Notes: a model not told the origin generated them from the sequence alone. DNA of 64,000 nucleotides from Burkholderia sp. Bp9142 (GCF_003853415.1 NZ_QTPP01000001.1:521083-585082); one strand, 5' to 3'; shown: positions 43,130 through 54,315, counted from the stretch's first letter. Program-made: numbers and translations.

Positions 43130-43555
43130 ATGGCATTTCCCCAAAAACTCGCAATCGCAATTGCGACGCTCGGCATGGTCAGTGCCGTTGCAATCGCCGG
43201 TACGCCGTCAGCCGCCGACAATGCGGCTCACGATGCCCATCATCCCAGTAAAGCAGCCGCAAAAGCGCCAAGCAAGGCGAACCGCGAAGCGGACGACCAA
43301 ATGCAGAGCATGCGTGCCATGCACGAAAAGATGATGAACGCGAAGACGCCTCAGGAACGCGCCGCCCTGATGGACGAGCAGATGAAAGTCATGCAGAACG
43401 GCATGAGCATGATGGGAATGATGGGTGCCAATTCATCGGGCATGCCGATGTCGTCGCGACACGAAAGCATGGAAAAGCGCATGGACATGATGGAAATGAT
43501 GATGCAGGCAATGATGGACCGCCAGGCTGCGCAGGAGCATCCGGCCGAGAAGTAA
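43130..43555 (+). CDS. Met/His-rich exported protein of the copper island
   Basis: 141 residues from ATG 43130, with GGAG six bases upstream (an ATG at 43118 is less likely). Signal peptide (VSAVAIAGTPSAA), then a helical chain with many Met and His (MQSMRAMHEKMM, MSMMGMMG, MDMMEMMMQAMMDR). Such methionine motifs bind Cu(I)/Ag(I) in the periplasm. Confidence 0.75.
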   Translation: MAFPQKLAIAIATLGMVSAVAIAGTPSAADNAAHDAHHPSKAAAKAPSKANREADDQMQSMRAMHEKMMNAKTPQERAALMDEQMKVMQNGMSMMGMMGANSSGMPMSSRHESMEKRMDMMEMMMQAMMDRQAAQEHPAEK

Positions 43556-43579
43556 GACCGTTCGAGATGGGAGGCAGGC

Positions 43580-43834
43580 ATGGATGACAGCTCACATGGC
43601 GCTCGGCCGTTCTGGAAATCACGGTCAGCCGTTGCACTCGTAGCGTTCGCTGCAATAGCACTATTCCTCCTGCTTTCCGAACACCGCGCCCACTTCCTTG
43701 GGGTGTTGCCATATCTGCTGTTGCTCTCGTGCCCGCTGATGCATCTGTTTATGCACCATGGGCACGGGCACCATGGGACGAAATCGACCGAGGGGCGTCC
43801 TGATTCAGGAGACAGTCATGACCAGCGTCGGTGA
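43580..43834 (+). CDS. DUF2933-like small membrane protein, His-rich tail
   Basis: 84 residues. Two spans (VALVAFAAIALFLLL, GVLPYLLLLSCPLMHLFM) followed by HHGHGHHG, the pattern of DUF2933 proteins in copper and silver loci. Ends inside the next gene's coding region (17-bp overlap). Confidence 0.8.
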   Translation: MDDSSHGARPFWKSRSAVALVAFAAIALFLLLSEHRAHFLGVLPYLLLLSCPLMHLFMHHGHGHHGTKSTEGRPDSGDSHDQRR

Positions 43835-44474
43835 CGGTTACGGGCTTTGGAGCCTCGTCGCTATCAATTCTCTCGTCTTCATCATCTTCGCGTTCAGCTT
43901 CTTCAAGCCGGCAACAAAGCGGGACTGGCGAACGTTCGGCGGATTCTCCGCCTTCATCGTCGCGCTATTCGCGGAAATGTACGGGTTTCCGCTCACCATC
44001 TATTTGCTATCGGGTTGGTTGCAGACGCGCTTTCCACAAGCAAATTTGCTGTCGCACGACGCAGGACACCTCTGGTGGACCTTGACCGGCAGACACGGCG
44101 ACCCGCATGGCGGACTTCCGCATCTTCTCAGCTTCTTCCTGATATTGGGCGGCTTCTACTTGTTGTCCACCGCGTGGCACGTACTGTATGAGGCTCAGCG
44201 AAGCAAGGAACTGGCAACCACCGGGCCTTATGCGAAAATCCGACACCCACAGTACGTCGGGTTCGTCGTCATCATGCTGGGCTTTCTATTCCAATGGCCC
44301 ACGCTCGTGACACTGGTGATGTTTCCCATACTGGTCTTCATGTATGTTCGGCTCGCGATACATGAGGAGCGTGATTCGGAAGTGGAGTTCGGCGAGGCAT
44401 GGCGTGAATACGCGGCTCACACGCCGCGCTTTGTGCCCAATTTGTTTGGGAAGCGTCCGGCCCAGGTACATTGA
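43818..44474 (+). CDS. Isoprenylcysteine carboxyl methyltransferase-like membrane protein
   Basis: 218 residues from ATG 43818 with CAGGAGA. Five or six spans and the ICMT/PEMT end signature: TTGPYAKIRHPQYVGFVVIMLG and a later E-E-R-D (HEERDSEVEFGEAW). Bacterial homologues often sit in metal-resistance islands; substrate unknown. Confidence 0.85.
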   Translation: MTSVGDGYGLWSLVAINSLVFIIFAFSFFKPATKRDWRTFGGFSAFIVALFAEMYGFPLTIYLLSGWLQTRFPQANLLSHDAGHLWWTLTGRHGDPHGGLPHLLSFFLILGGFYLLSTAWHVLYEAQRSKELATTGPYAKIRHPQYVGFVVIMLGFLFQWPTLVTLVMFPILVFMYVRLAIHEERDSEVEFGEAWREYAAHTPRFVPNLFGKRPAQVH

Positions 44475-44601
44475 GCCAGATTGCACATCCAGCGCTGCAG
44501 CGGCCTTCGGATTCAAATTGCAAGCGAATCAACCGTGGCCTGCTTCTCGAATTCAATGTCATTGAATTCAATCGCAAACTTCCTCGGACGGGGAGGCCAC
44601 C

Positions 44602-44868
44602 ATGAAACCCTTCAAGACCGGCGTAACGCTTTCTGCTACGGTCGTGCTCTTCTACGCTTTATGCACACTTGCGTGGATGGCACTTCCTGAATCCTTCATG
44701 AGCTTCATGAAGGCTCTCTTTCACGGACTCGATTTCCGGCGCCTTCAGACGGGTGAACCATTGTCATGGTGGTCCGTTATATATCCGGCCTTTGTGTTTG
44801 CGGTCTGGTTCTTTGCGGCCGGCGCCTTCTTCGCCTGGTTACATAACCGCCTTCGAGGAGAACACTGA
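44602..44868 (+). CDS. DUF5676-like small membrane protein
   Basis: 88 residues with two hydrophobic spans, GVTLSATVVLFYALCTLAWMA and VIYPAFVFAVWFFAAGAFFAW. Same orientation as the two preceding genes and the usual third partner in such cassettes. Role unknown. Confidence 0.75.
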   Translation: MKPFKTGVTLSATVVLFYALCTLAWMALPESFMSFMKALFHGLDFRRLQTGEPLSWWSVIYPAFVFAVWFFAAGAFFAWLHNRLRGEH

Positions 44869-44951
44869 CCTAGTCCCGTGTTCCCATCCGCCTCTGCCAG
44901 TTGGCATGTTGCCCAGCGTCGGTTTCCTGAAAGCGAGAAGGGAGAAGGGAT

Positions 44952-45100
44952 TTAGGCCACAGGTTGAACGGGAAAGTGCAGGGCAAACGTCGTCCCAGCG
45001 TCATTGCTCAACACATCGACGCTTGCTCGATGGCGTTCCATGATGGATTTGACGATAGCCAGACCCAACCCTACATTCTTCGAAGAGCCATATCGCTGAT
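44952..45100 (-). pseudogene. C-terminal fragment of a sensor histidine kinase (CusS/IrlS type)
   Basis: About 48 residues on the minus strand, with the ATP-binding G2 box NVGLGLAIVKSIMERH and the final DAGTTFALHFP, then a stop. The rest of the kinase (H-box, sensor part) is missing upstream; from about 45100 the frame no longer resembles a kinase. Probably the end of a lost CusRS-type two-component system that once controlled this island. Confidence 0.8.
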
Positions 45101-45254
45101 TGCATTGCTCGGACTCGGTGGCTGCGCAAATCTTGCAACGCAATCGGCTGATACACCAGAAGGCCAACGAATGGCAACGAGCACGGTCAGATTGCCGAAA
45201 TCGTATCCCTGCCAGAACCTTCATATGCGATTGCCCAACTGTCCGGCACGTTAG
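45085..45254 (+). pseudogene. Possible lipoprotein N-terminal fragment
   Basis: Next to the kinase fragment the plus strand reads RRAISLIALLGLGGCANLATQ, a lipoprotein signal with LGGC lipobox, then about 35 residues of no known family before a stop. No start codon or ribosome site fits. Region 45255-45476 has no recognisable gene. Confidence 0.35.
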
Positions 45255-45476
45255 ATGGATACCGGTATCGGCTTTGAGCACAAGGGCGCGCGAAGCCGCT
45301 CGTTTCCACATTCGGGCAATCCCCCTGGTGAGATATTTCACGCGACCGGCAATCCGCTCGCTCCCCATTATTTGGCTCGCAAAGCTGCGATGGGGGGCAT
45401 TACCACCAACAAGATAGGGAATGCCATACCTGAAATCGCGGGGAGTCGGCTAAAATAGCGTCCTACAATTGTCGCT

Positions 45477-45845
45477 ATGAAATTCCTTCGAACACTCATC
45501 CTCTTGTTGCTGTGTGCAGTGCTGCCCATCAGTGGGCTGGCAGCCAGCGGCTTGGTTGGCGAGTGTCCGATGCAACAGACGATGTCCATGGATATGGGCA
45601 ACAGTATGTCAACGGATATGTCCGGTTGCGACATGATGAAGTCTCGGTCCGTCGACAAAGCCAAGGCCAAGGGCGTGTTCTGCAAGGTAACCGCCCAATG
45701 TCAGTTCGGCAGCCTCTACCATCCAACGGCCCGTGCCAGCATCAGCCGGCCTGCGGCGTTTGCCCGTCCGGTCGTCTTCCACTACGCCGACTCCCTCCAG
45801 GTCCGCGACCCGAGCGGGTTGTGGCGCCCCCCACGCTCCATCTAA
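45477..45845 (+). CDS. Exported Met-rich protein before cusC
   Basis: 122 residues. Signal peptide (LILLLLCAVLPISGLAASG) followed by MQQTMSMDMGNSMSTDMSGCDMM, a methionine-rich segment that could hold Cu(I) or Ag(I). Same strand as the efflux operon 90 bp downstream. Not assigned to a family. Confidence 0.65.
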   Translation: MKFLRTLILLLLCAVLPISGLAASGLVGECPMQQTMSMDMGNSMSTDMSGCDMMKSRSVDKAKAKGVFCKVTAQCQFGSLYHPTARASISRPAAFARPVVFHYADSLQVRDPSGLWRPPRSI

Positions 45846-45936
45846 TCCCACGCCGATAGGTTCATCGCGAACGCGGTGAGGTTCGTCCTATACAGGACGT
45901 GGAATCCCTATTGGATTCCGCCGTTGGGGTTAGAAC

Positions 45937-47229
45937 ATGCCATTCAATTTCGGCACGCCGCAGGGTCGGCGTGTTCCTTGGCGCGCGCATACGCTCTTTG
46001 CCGCGCTGTTTGTCGCGAGCGCCGTCAACGCGCAGCAAGCGCCTTTCACACTCGACGCAGCGCTGCAATCGGCTAGCGACCGCTCTGCGTCGATGCAGGC
46101 GGCACAAGCCTCGGTACGCGCCAGCACCGAGGCAGCCGTCAAAGCCGGGCAGTTGCCAGACCCGATGCTCAAAGTCGGCATCGACAATCTGCCGGTGAAC
46201 GGGCCGCAACGGTTCACCGTCGGTCAGGACTTCATGACGATGCGGCGCATCGGTATCGAACAGGAATGGGTGTCCGGCGAGAAGCGACGCCTGCGTTCGG
46301 CGCTGGCCAGCGAGATGGTTGGTCGTGAACGGGCCGGCTATTTGATGCAACTCGCGAATGTCCGTCAGCAGACCGCGACGGCCTGGCTGAATGCCGTTTA
46401 CGCAAAAAAGGCGCTTGTCCTGCAGCAGGCATTGCTGGAACACATGAACCACGAGTTGGCGGCGACTAAAGCGTCTTATCGCGGCGCGAAAGGAAGCGCT
46501 TCCGATGTGATTCAGGCGCAGGCCATGCTGGCTCAAACGCAGGACCAGGTTCTCAAGGCACAACAGACCTATCAAACCGCACTCATCGTTCTGTCACGCT
46601 GGACGGCCGTGCCGGTTTCCGACGTGAGCGGTGAGCCGCCGGCACCCGAATCCTTCGTGTCGTCATTGCCGCCCGACGAATTGCGCCTTTCGCAGCCCGC
46701 ACTCGTGGCCGCCGCCGACGATATTGCGGTTGCCGAAGCCGATACAGCTGTGGCCAACAGCGAGCGCAGTCCGAACTGGACGTGGGAAATCGCGTACCAG
46801 CAGCGCGGCGGTGCGTATTCAAACATGGTGTCGGTGGGCGTCACCATCCCGCTGCCGCTGAATCGAAAGAACCGTCAGAACCGCGACGTCGCTGAGAAAA
46901 CCGAACTCGCGACGAAAGCCCGGCTGATGTACGAAGACTCGCTGCGGCAGGTACAGGCCGACATTCGCAGCCAATCCACTATCCTGGCCAGCGGCCGTGA
47001 GCGCATCGCCAATCTGAGCCAATCCCTGTTGCCAGCGGCGGACCAACGCGTCCAGCTCGCGAATGCCGCCTATCGCACCGGCACCGGGCCCCTGGCGGAC
47101 ACATTCGCCGCACGTCGTGCGCAGCTGGATGCCCAGCTTCAGGTGCTTGACCTCAAGCGCGACGTCTCGCAGACCTGGGCTCAACTCGAATATCAGGTCG
47201 TGCCGTCCACGATGGCCGCTGCTCGGTGA
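45937..47229 (+). CDS. cusC: Outer-membrane efflux factor, CusC/CzcC-like
   Basis: 430 residues with an N-terminal signal (LFAALFVASAVNA). TolC-type helical repeats: TLDAALQSASDRSASMQAAQ, QAQAMLAQTQDQVLKAQQTYQTAL, and SVGVTIPLPLNRKNRQ. No lipobox. First gene of an overlapping efflux operon (cusC-cusB-cusA-cusF). Function: outer-membrane tunnel for metal-ion export. Confidence 0.9.
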   Translation: MPFNFGTPQGRRVPWRAHTLFAALFVASAVNAQQAPFTLDAALQSASDRSASMQAAQASVRASTEAAVKAGQLPDPMLKVGIDNLPVNGPQRFTVGQDFMTMRRIGIEQEWVSGEKRRLRSALASEMVGRERAGYLMQLANVRQQTATAWLNAVYAKKALVLQQALLEHMNHELAATKASYRGAKGSASDVIQAQAMLAQTQDQVLKAQQTYQTALIVLSRWTAVPVSDVSGEPPAPESFVSSLPPDELRLSQPALVAAADDIAVAEADTAVANSERSPNWTWEIAYQQRGGAYSNMVSVGVTIPLPLNRKNRQNRDVAEKTELATKARLMYEDSLRQVQADIRSQSTILASGRERIANLSQSLLPAADQRVQLANAAYRTGTGPLADTFAARRAQLDAQLQVLDLKRDVSQTWAQLEYQVVPSTMAAAR

Positions 47230-47240
47230 TGGAGAATCAC

Positions 47241-48764
47241 ATGACCAACAAACCACTGATGCGCGCCGTGCTGACCGTGTTCGCCGGCGCAGCCTTGCTT
47301 GGCACCGGCTATTTCATGGGCACACGCCACACCTCGAACGACGCTGCGGCGGCGCCTGCCGCCACGGTCTCGTCCGGCGACAAGATTGACCCGAAAACGG
47401 GGAGGAAGGTGCTGTACTGGCATGACCCGATGGTACCGAACCAGCACTTCGACAAGCCGGGTAAATCGCCATTCATGGACATGCAACTCGAGCCCGTCTA
47501 CGCAGATGAAGGCGGCGGTTCATCCGGCATCAAGATTGACCCGGGCCTTCAGCAGAACCTCGGCATCCGCTATGCGACCGTTCGTCGGCAGGACACGACA
47601 GGCGGTTTCGATGCTGTTGGCACAACGCAGTTCGATGAGTCACGTTCGGACGTCGTTCAGTCGCGCGTCACAGGCTACATCGACCGTCTATACACAAGCG
47701 CCCCCATGCAGCGAGTCGCCAAGGGGGCACCGATTGCGTCGGTGTTCGTGCCGGACTGGCTGGCGCCGCAAGAGGAATACCTCGCGCTCAAGCACGGCGG
47801 CATGGACGGTAGCCTTCTCGATGCGTCACGTGCACGGATGCGCGCGCTATCGATTCCCGACGGCGTCATCACCAATCTCGACCGGACCGGCAAGGCACAA
47901 ACACACGTCGTGCTGACGTCTCCCGAAACGGGCGTCGTGAGCGAACTGAACGTTCGGGACGGTGCGATGGTGGCGCCGGGACAGACGCTCGCGAAAATTT
48001 CCGGCTTGTCGAAGCTCTGGCTCATCGTCGAAATTCCGGAGGCGCTCGCGATGAGCGTACAGCCCGGCATGACGGTCGACGCTACATTTACCGGCGACCC
48101 GGCCCAGCACTTCTCCGGACACATCCGAGAAATCCTCCCCGGCGTCAGTACCAGTAGCCGCACACTGCAAGCGCGCCTGGAAATCGACAACCGTGCGGCC
48201 AAGCTGACACCGGGCATGCTGATGCGCGTGCGCGTCGGTGGCCAGAAAGCCGTAACCCGTTTGCTTGTTCCGTCCGAGGCGGTCATCACGACTGGCAAGC
48301 GCTCGGTCGTCATCGTGAAAAACGGTGACGGTCGCCTTCAACCCGCGTCGGTGACCATCGGCAACGACGTGGGTAACGATACCGAGGTACTCAGCGGATT
48401 GAACGAAGGCGATACCGTCGTCGCGTCGGGGCAGTTCCTCATCGATTCCGAGGCCAGCCTGAAATCTATTCTCCCTCGATTGGAGAGCAGCACTGCCACG
48501 AGCGCTACCGTTCCCGCCTCCGCTGTAGCCGCACAGACGTATGAAACAACCGGCAAGGTCGAAAAGGTCACTGCCGCGGACATCACGTTTTCGCACCAGC
48601 CCGTGCCCGCGCTCGGCTGGGGCGCGATGACCATGGCGTTCAACAAGCCCGCTCCAAATGCCTTCCCGGATGTCAAGGCTGGGCAGACCGTGCACTTCGT
48701 CTTCAAGCAGTCTGATGACGGCTACCAACTGACGACGGTTGAACCCGCGGGAGGTGTCAAATGA
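47241..48764 (+). CDS. cusB: Membrane-fusion protein CusB with C-terminal CusF domain
   Basis: 507 residues from ATG 47241, with GGAGA spaced correctly; GTG/ATG at 47226-47229 are less likely. After an N-terminal anchor comes a heavy-metal-binding domain ([22 protein letters not shown]; about 57-90) and the HlyD/CusB barrel-hairpin core. From about residue 430 a full CusF copper chaperone domain follows ([25 protein letters not shown]). The fusion joins chaperone and adaptor in one chain. Confidence 0.93.
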   Translation: MTNKPLMRAVLTVFAGAALLGTGYFMGTRHTSNDAAAAPAATVSSGDKIDPKTGRKVLYWHDPMVPNQHFDKPGKSPFMDMQLEPVYADEGGGSSGIKIDPGLQQNLGIRYATVRRQDTTGGFDAVGTTQFDESRSDVVQSRVTGYIDRLYTSAPMQRVAKGAPIASVFVPDWLAPQEEYLALKHGGMDGSLLDASRARMRALSIPDGVITNLDRTGKAQTHVVLTSPETGVVSELNVRDGAMVAPGQTLAKISGLSKLWLIVEIPEALAMSVQPGMTVDATFTGDPAQHFSGHIREILPGVSTSSRTLQARLEIDNRAAKLTPGMLMRVRVGGQKAVTRLLVPSEAVITTGKRSVVIVKNGDGRLQPASVTIGNDVGNDTEVLSGLNEGDTVVASGQFLIDSEASLKSILPRLESSTATSATVPASAVAAQTYETTGKVEKVTAADITFSHQPVPALGWGAMTMAFNKPAPNAFPDVKAGQTVHFVFKQSDDGYQLTTVEPAGGVK

Positions 48765-51700
48765 TTGCGCACCTCATACGATGGTCGATTCACAACCGCT
48801 TCCTCGTGCTGCTCGCGACCGTGCTGGTCGCCGCATGGGGCGTTTACTCGCTGAAGGAAACACCGCTCGATGCACTGCCGGACCTGTCTGATACGCAGGT
48901 CATCATCAAGGCATCGTATCCCGGCAAGGCACCCCAAATCATTGAGGACCAGGTCACGTACCCGCTGACGACAACGCTGCTTGGCGTTCCCGGCGCCAAA
49001 ACCATCCGCGCCTACTCGTCGTTCGGGGACGCATTCGTCTACGTGCTGTTCGACGACAAGACGGACCAGTATTGGGCGCGCTCGCGTGTGCTGGAGTACC
49101 TGAATCAGGTACAGAGCCGTCTGCCACAGGGCGCGACCGTCTCGCTTGGCCCCGATGCGACGGGCGTCGGCTGGGTGTACGAGTACGCGCTCGTCGACCG
49201 GAGTGTGCGACACGACCTCGGGCAACTGCGGGCGCTCAACGACTGGTTCCTGAAATTCGAGTTGAAGTCGGTGCCGGACGTCTCCGAAGTGGCCAGCATC
49301 GGCGGGATGGTGCGCCAATATCAGGTGGTGCTGGACCCGGACAAGCTGCGTGCCTACGGCATCACGCAATCGATGGTGGCCGATGCACTGGGAAAGTCCA
49401 ACCAAGCGTCGGGCGGCTCGGTCGTGGAACTCGCCGAGTCGGAATACATGGTGCGTTCGTCCGGCTACCTGCGCTCGCTCGATGACTTCCGGAATATCGT
49501 GCTCCGCACGAACGACGCCGGCACACCGGTGCTGCTGGGCGACATTGCACGCATCCAGATTGGTCCGGAGATGCGGCGCGGTATCGCCGAACTGAACGGC
49601 GAAGGGGAAGTCACGGGTGGCGTCATCATCATGCGCTCCGGGAAGAACGCGCTGACAACCATCGATGCAGTGAAGGCCAAGCTCGCCGACCTGAAACGCT
49701 CGTTGCCGCCCGGTGTGGAGGTCGTCACGACCTATGACCGCTCGCAGCTCATCGAGCGCGCGGTGGACAACCTGAAGGACAAGCTCATCGAAGAATTCAT
49801 CATCGTTGGGCTTGTCTGCGCGGTGTTCCTGTTTCACCTGCGAAGTGCGTTCGTCGCCATCCTGTCACTGCCGCTCGGCGTGCTGGCCGCCTTCATCGTG
49901 ATGCGCTACCAGGGCGTAAACGCGAACCTGATGTCGTTGGGCGGCATCGCGATTGCCATCGGCGCGATGATTGACGCGGCCATTGTGATGATAGAGAACG
50001 CACACAAGCATCTGGAGGCGTATGAGCACGAACATCCAGATGTACCGATTTCGACTGCGCAGCGTTGGGAGCTTATCGCAACCTCTGCGGCGGAAGTCGG
50101 ACCTGCACTGTTCTTCTCGCTGCTCATCATCACGCTGTCGTTCATTCCGGTCTTCTCGCTGGAAGGCCAGGAAGGCAAGCTGTTCTCTCCGCTCGCGTTC
50201 ACGAAAACCTACACGATTGCCGCCGCTGCCGGACTGTCGGTGACGCTTGTGCCCGTTCTGATGGGATATCTCATCCGTGGACGCATTCCGCACGAGAACG
50301 CGAACCCCATCAACCGCGTGCTGATTCGGCTATACCGGCCGCTGCTCGAGGGTACGCTACGGCGTCCATGGTTCGCCATCGGCCTGGCGGGCGTGGCATT
50401 GGTGCTCACCATCATCCCGGTCTCCCGTCTCGGGGGCGAGTTCATGCCGCCGCTCGACGAGGGCGATTTGCTGTACATGCCGACCGCGTTGCCTGGTATC
50501 TCGGCGCAGAAGGCATCCGAACTGCTGCAGCAGACCGACCGGCTCATCAAGACGGTGCCCGAAGTCGCAACGGTCTTCGGCAAGTCCGGCCGTGCCGACA
50601 CGGCCACGGACCCGGCGCCGCTGGAGATGTTCGAGACAACGATTCAGTTTAAGCCGCGCAACCAGTGGCGCCCCGGCATGACGCCGGAAAAGCTGGTTGA
50701 TGAGCTGGACCGGACCGTCAGGGTGCCGGGCTTGTCGAACGTGTGGGTACCACCTATCCGGAATCGTCTCGACATGCTGTCCACGGGTATCAAGACGCCG
50801 GTCGGGGTCAAGATTTCCGGCGCCGACCTGACGCAAATCGACCATATTGCAACGCAGGTCGAAGCCGCCGTGAAGAGCGTGCCGGGCGTGACCTCTGCAT
50901 TGGCGGAGCGACTGAACGGTGGTCGCTACATCGACGTCGACATCGACCGGCTCGCGGCCGCGCGGTATGGCCTGTCGGTCGCGGACGTGCAGTCGGTCGT
51001 GTCGTCAGCCGTCGGCGGCGAAGACGTTGGCGAGGTGATTGCTGGCCGGGAGCGCTTCCCTATAAACATCCGCTACCCGCGGGAAGTCCGCGACTCGCTC
51101 GAAAGGCTGCGTCAACTGCCCGTGGTGACGGACCGTGGCGCGCAAATTCAACTGGGGGACGTCGCACACATCACGATTGCCGATGGGCCGCCGATGATTC
51201 GTAGCGAAAATGCGCGGCTGTCAGGCTACGTGTACGTCGACATTCGCAACACGGACCTTCAGTCGGCCGTTCAGGCGATGCAGAAAGCCGTTGCACAACA
51301 GGTCAAGCTTCCCCCGGGCTATTCAATCGCTTGGTCCGGGCAATTCGAGTATCTGGAGCGAGCGGCGGCGAAGCTACGGACGGTCATCCCGGTCACGCTC
51401 GTCGTCATCTTCGTGCTGTTGTTCCTGACGTTCAATTCCGCAGCGGACGCGCTGCTGCTAATGTCGACCGTGCCGTTCGCGCTCGTCGGCGGGTTCTGGC
51501 TCATCTGGGTGCTAGGGCACGCGGTTTCCGTCGCGACGTCGGTCGGCTTCATCGCGCTCGCCGGCGTGGCGGCCGAATTCGGCGTCGTGATGCTGCTATA
51601 CCTGAAGGGCGCGCTGAACCGCCGGCTGGAAGCGGGCGAGCCACTCACGGAAGCCCTCCTGTTCGACGCGATTCGCGAAGGCGCCGTATTGCGCGTGCGG

Positions 51701-51967
51701 CCCAAGGCGATGACCGTCGCCGTCGTTCTGGCAGGCCTCATCCCCATCATGGTCGGGCATGGTGCCGGCTCCGAAGTCATGCAACGCATTGCTGCCCCCA
51801 TGGTGGGCGGCATGGTCACCGCACCGCTGCTGTCCATGTTCGTTATCCCCGCAGCGTGGTTTCTGCTGCAGCGCCGTCGCGCGCGAAAGCTGAATCACCT
51901 GCGGACATTCCGCGCGGTCCCGTCCGGCATGCAAGTGCCTTCTACACAATCTGGAGAAATTCAATGA
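48761..51967 (+). CDS. cusA: Heavy-metal RND efflux pump CusA
   Basis: 1068 residues, full length. Start overlaps the cusB stop (ATGA). Proton-relay segment [21 protein letters not shown] with the HME-RND Asp/Glu; periplasmic part reads [53 protein letters not shown], very like the Cu(I)/Ag(I) pump CusA including the metal-shuttling Met region. It exports monovalent copper or silver with CusB and CusC. Confidence 0.96.
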   Translation: MIAHLIRWSIHNRFLVLLATVLVAAWGVYSLKETPLDALPDLSDTQVIIKASYPGKAPQIIEDQVTYPLTTTLLGVPGAKTIRAYSSFGDAFVYVLFDDKTDQYWARSRVLEYLNQVQSRLPQGATVSLGPDATGVGWVYEYALVDRSVRHDLGQLRALNDWFLKFELKSVPDVSEVASIGGMVRQYQVVLDPDKLRAYGITQSMVADALGKSNQASGGSVVELAESEYMVRSSGYLRSLDDFRNIVLRTNDAGTPVLLGDIARIQIGPEMRRGIAELNGEGEVTGGVIIMRSGKNALTTIDAVKAKLADLKRSLPPGVEVVTTYDRSQLIERAVDNLKDKLIEEFIIVGLVCAVFLFHLRSAFVAILSLPLGVLAAFIVMRYQGVNANLMSLGGIAIAIGAMIDAAIVMIENAHKHLEAYEHEHPDVPISTAQRWELIATSAAEVGPALFFSLLIITLSFIPVFSLEGQEGKLFSPLAFTKTYTIAAAAGLSVTLVPVLMGYLIRGRIPHENANPINRVLIRLYRPLLEGTLRRPWFAIGLAGVALVLTIIPVSRLGGEFMPPLDEGDLLYMPTALPGISAQKASELLQQTDRLIKTVPEVATVFGKSGRADTATDPAPLEMFETTIQFKPRNQWRPGMTPEKLVDELDRTVRVPGLSNVWVPPIRNRLDMLSTGIKTPVGVKISGADLTQIDHIATQVEAAVKSVPGVTSALAERLNGGRYIDVDIDRLAAARYGLSVADVQSVVSSAVGGEDVGEVIAGRERFPINIRYPREVRDSLERLRQLPVVTDRGAQIQLGDVAHITIADGPPMIRSENARLSGYVYVDIRNTDLQSAVQAMQKAVAQQVKLPPGYSIAWSGQFEYLERAAAKLRTVIPVTLVVIFVLLFLTFNSAADALLLMSTVPFALVGGFWLIWVLGHAVSVATSVGFIALAGVAAEFGVVMLLYLKGALNRRLEAGEPLTEALLFDAIREGAVLRVRPKAMTVAVVLAGLIPIMVGHGAGSEVMQRIAAPMVGGMVTAPLLSMFVIPAAWFLLQRRRARKLNHLRTFRAVPSGMQVPSTQSGEIQ

Positions 51968-52317
51968 AGAAGCTGTTCGTTACCACCATTGCTGTCTGTG
52001 CAATCGGCGCATTTGCTGCTCCGGCGTTCGCCGGCGATGACATGGCCGGCATGAACATGTCGATGAAAGCGTCGGCATCGACGTCGTCGAATGCCGCGCT
52101 CACGGACGCGGAAGTGAAGAAGGTCGATGCGGCCAGCGGCATGGTCACGCTGAAGCACGGTGCCCTCGAGAACGTCGGCATGCCGCCGATGACGATGGCG
52201 TTCAAGGCCAAGGATGCCATGATGGTCAAGCAGATTCACGAGGGCGACAAGGTCAAGGTCCGTGTCGAGAACGTCAACGGAACGCTCACCATCGTGAAGC
52301 TGATGAAGCAATCCTGA
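51964..52317 (+). CDS. cusF: Periplasmic copper chaperone CusF-like
   Basis: 117 residues. ATGA overlap with cusA. Signal peptide (GAFAAPAFA), then a CusF OB fold with [28 protein letters not shown] and [18 protein letters not shown]. The copper Met pair (M-x-M) is present. A second copy of the domain is fused to CusB next door. Confidence 0.93.
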   Translation: MKKLFVTTIAVCAIGAFAAPAFAGDDMAGMNMSMKASASTSSNAALTDAEVKKVDAASGMVTLKHGALENVGMPPMTMAFKAKDAMMVKQIHEGDKVKVRVENVNGTLTIVKLMKQS

Positions 52318-52392
52318 TGGTGTGCTGACACGCGCGCGGGCCCGCCTTCCTGGGGGAGCCTGCGCCGTCAAGGCGAATGAGGAGGGCAACCG

Positions 52393-54243
52393 ATGCTAAC
52401 CACACGAATCTCGGCTACAGCACGCACGAGGCGAATTTCAGATTTGCTCCGTCTTGCATTGCATGCTGCAATCGGCCTCTTGCTCACCCTGAATTCCCTT
52501 ACCGCTCTTGCTGCCAGTGAAGCGGACCTGCTGCCACCTGAACGTGCTTTTCCGTTGGAAGTTTCGCTCAGCGGGTCGAGGCAAGTCGACCTCGAGTTCA
52601 AAACGCATCCCGGTTATTACCTTTATCGTGACCGCTTCAGCTTTACCGCCGACGGGGTGTCGGTCAAGCCACGGCAGATGCCGCCGGGCGACCTGAAAGA
52701 CGACCCCTCGTTTGGCAAGGTGGTGGTCTATCACCAGCCGGTCACCATCCGGATTGAGTTGCCGCACACCACCACGGCGAGCGTCGTGCTGTCCGTTACG
52801 TCGCAGGGATGTGCGGATGTCGGCGTCTGTTATCCGCCGCAGACAAGGCACTTTCGGATTGCCGCGAATGGCGCCGTTATGCCAGTATCGGCCGGCGACA
52901 ATGCGCCGAAAGCGGAAACCAGCATCACGGATGCCGGGAACGTGTCGGTGCCCACAGTGTTCGGCATGCCACTGTGGCCACCAAACGGAATTTCCTGGTT
53001 CGAGCTCGGCGGGTTCCTGCTTGCAGGTTTGCTGATGGCGGGAACCGTTTGCATGTACCCGTTGATACCCATCGTGACGAGCGTCATCAATGGCAGGCAG
53101 GCGACCACACTATGGCGCGGGTTCGGACTGTCATTCGCTTACGTCCAGGGTCTGGCGCTGACATACGCGGCAGCGGGAACCCTCGCCGCACTGGCCGGCA
53201 TTCCGTTGGTTGCGGTGACACAACGGCCTTGGGTGCTCACTTCATTCGGATTGCTTCTGGTTCTGATGGCGCTTGGCATGTTCGGCTTGTTCCGCCTGCA
53301 ACTGCCGACACAGTGGCAAAGCCATGTCGCGGCATGGAGCAATCGACTGCCCGGCGGCCGGATTGGGCCTGTATTCGTGATGGGCGCACTCTCCGCGCTG
53401 ATTGTCGGCCCCTGCTCGACACCGGTGTTGGCGGGGGCATTGCTGTACATCGCAAACAGCAGGGATATCGTCGGTGGCGCACTTGCGCTGTATGCGATGG
53501 GCATCGGAATCGGCCTGCCCTTGCTGGCAGTCGGAACCGTCGGCGCGCACGTGTTGCCGAAGTCGGGAAGATGGATGCTCGCGGTGCGGAATGCGCTCGG
53601 CGTCATGCTGCTCATCGCAGCACTATGGTTCGTCTATTCGCTGCTTCCGGTCTGGCTGCTGATGGTTCTCGTTGCACTATTGCTGGTGAGCTGCGGAATG
53701 ATGCTGCGGGCCATCGACCCGTTGCCTCATGACGCGCCCGGTATTTCTCGCGTGGGGAAAGCGTTCGGCGTATTGCTGTTGGTCGCAGGCATCGCAGAGT
53801 TCATCGGCGTCGCGTCAGGCAACTTCGACCTGGTGGCACCACTTGGCGGCGTCATGCAGACATCGTCGACAAAACGGAGCGAGTCTGTCGTCAGGTTCCA
53901 GTCCGTGCATTCGAATGCTGAACTAGACGAGGCGCTGGCTTCGGCGAACGGTCGGCCTGTCATGGTGGATTTCCATGCCGACTGGTGCATCACCTGCAAG
54001 GAACTCGAGCGCTTCACGTTCGCGGACCCGCGTGTGGCAAACGAACTCGCCCAGTGGAAACTGCTGCGCATCGACGTAACCCGCAATACCGCCGAGGACA
54101 CTGCCATGTTGCAACGTTTCGGCCTGTTCGGACCACCAGCGCTGATTTTCTATGACAAAAACAGTCGGCAGCAGCCCGGAGCGCAACTGACAGGCTTCAT
54201 CGGCGCCGACGGGTTCCTGGCGCACTTGAAGCGGTGGGGATAG
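52393..54243 (+). CDS. dsbD: Thiol:disulfide interchange protein DsbD
   Basis: 616 residues. N-terminal signal and alpha domain (SQGCADVGVCYPP redox pair), central eight-span beta domain with CMYPL and GPCSTP, and C-terminal thioredoxin domain with WCITCK at about 531. It carries electrons from the cytoplasm to periplasmic thiols. In a copper island it may keep cysteines of metal proteins reduced under copper stress. Confidence 0.93.
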   Translation: MLTTRISATARTRRISDLLRLALHAAIGLLLTLNSLTALAASEADLLPPERAFPLEVSLSGSRQVDLEFKTHPGYYLYRDRFSFTADGVSVKPRQMPPGDLKDDPSFGKVVVYHQPVTIRIELPHTTTASVVLSVTSQGCADVGVCYPPQTRHFRIAANGAVMPVSAGDNAPKAETSITDAGNVSVPTVFGMPLWPPNGISWFELGGFLLAGLLMAGTVCMYPLIPIVTSVINGRQATTLWRGFGLSFAYVQGLALTYAAAGTLAALAGIPLVAVTQRPWVLTSFGLLLVLMALGMFGLFRLQLPTQWQSHVAAWSNRLPGGRIGPVFVMGALSALIVGPCSTPVLAGALLYIANSRDIVGGALALYAMGIGIGLPLLAVGTVGAHVLPKSGRWMLAVRNALGVMLLIAALWFVYSLLPVWLLMVLVALLLVSCGMMLRAIDPLPHDAPGISRVGKAFGVLLLVAGIAEFIGVASGNFDLVAPLGGVMQTSSTKRSESVVRFQSVHSNAELDEALASANGRPVMVDFHADWCITCKELERFTFADPRVANELAQWKLLRIDVTRNTAEDTAMLQRFGLFGPPALIFYDKNSRQQPGAQLTGFIGADGFLAHLKRWG

Positions 54244-54315
54244 TAACGTGATGCGGCGCAATAGCTCCTTTGCAGGCCGTGGCAGTCACGCCGACCGGCA
54301 CCTATACTGGAAATC

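Noticed and set aside
45255..45458. 67-residue plus-strand frame in the decayed region
   Set aside because: No family resemblance, no ribosome site and set in a degraded stretch.
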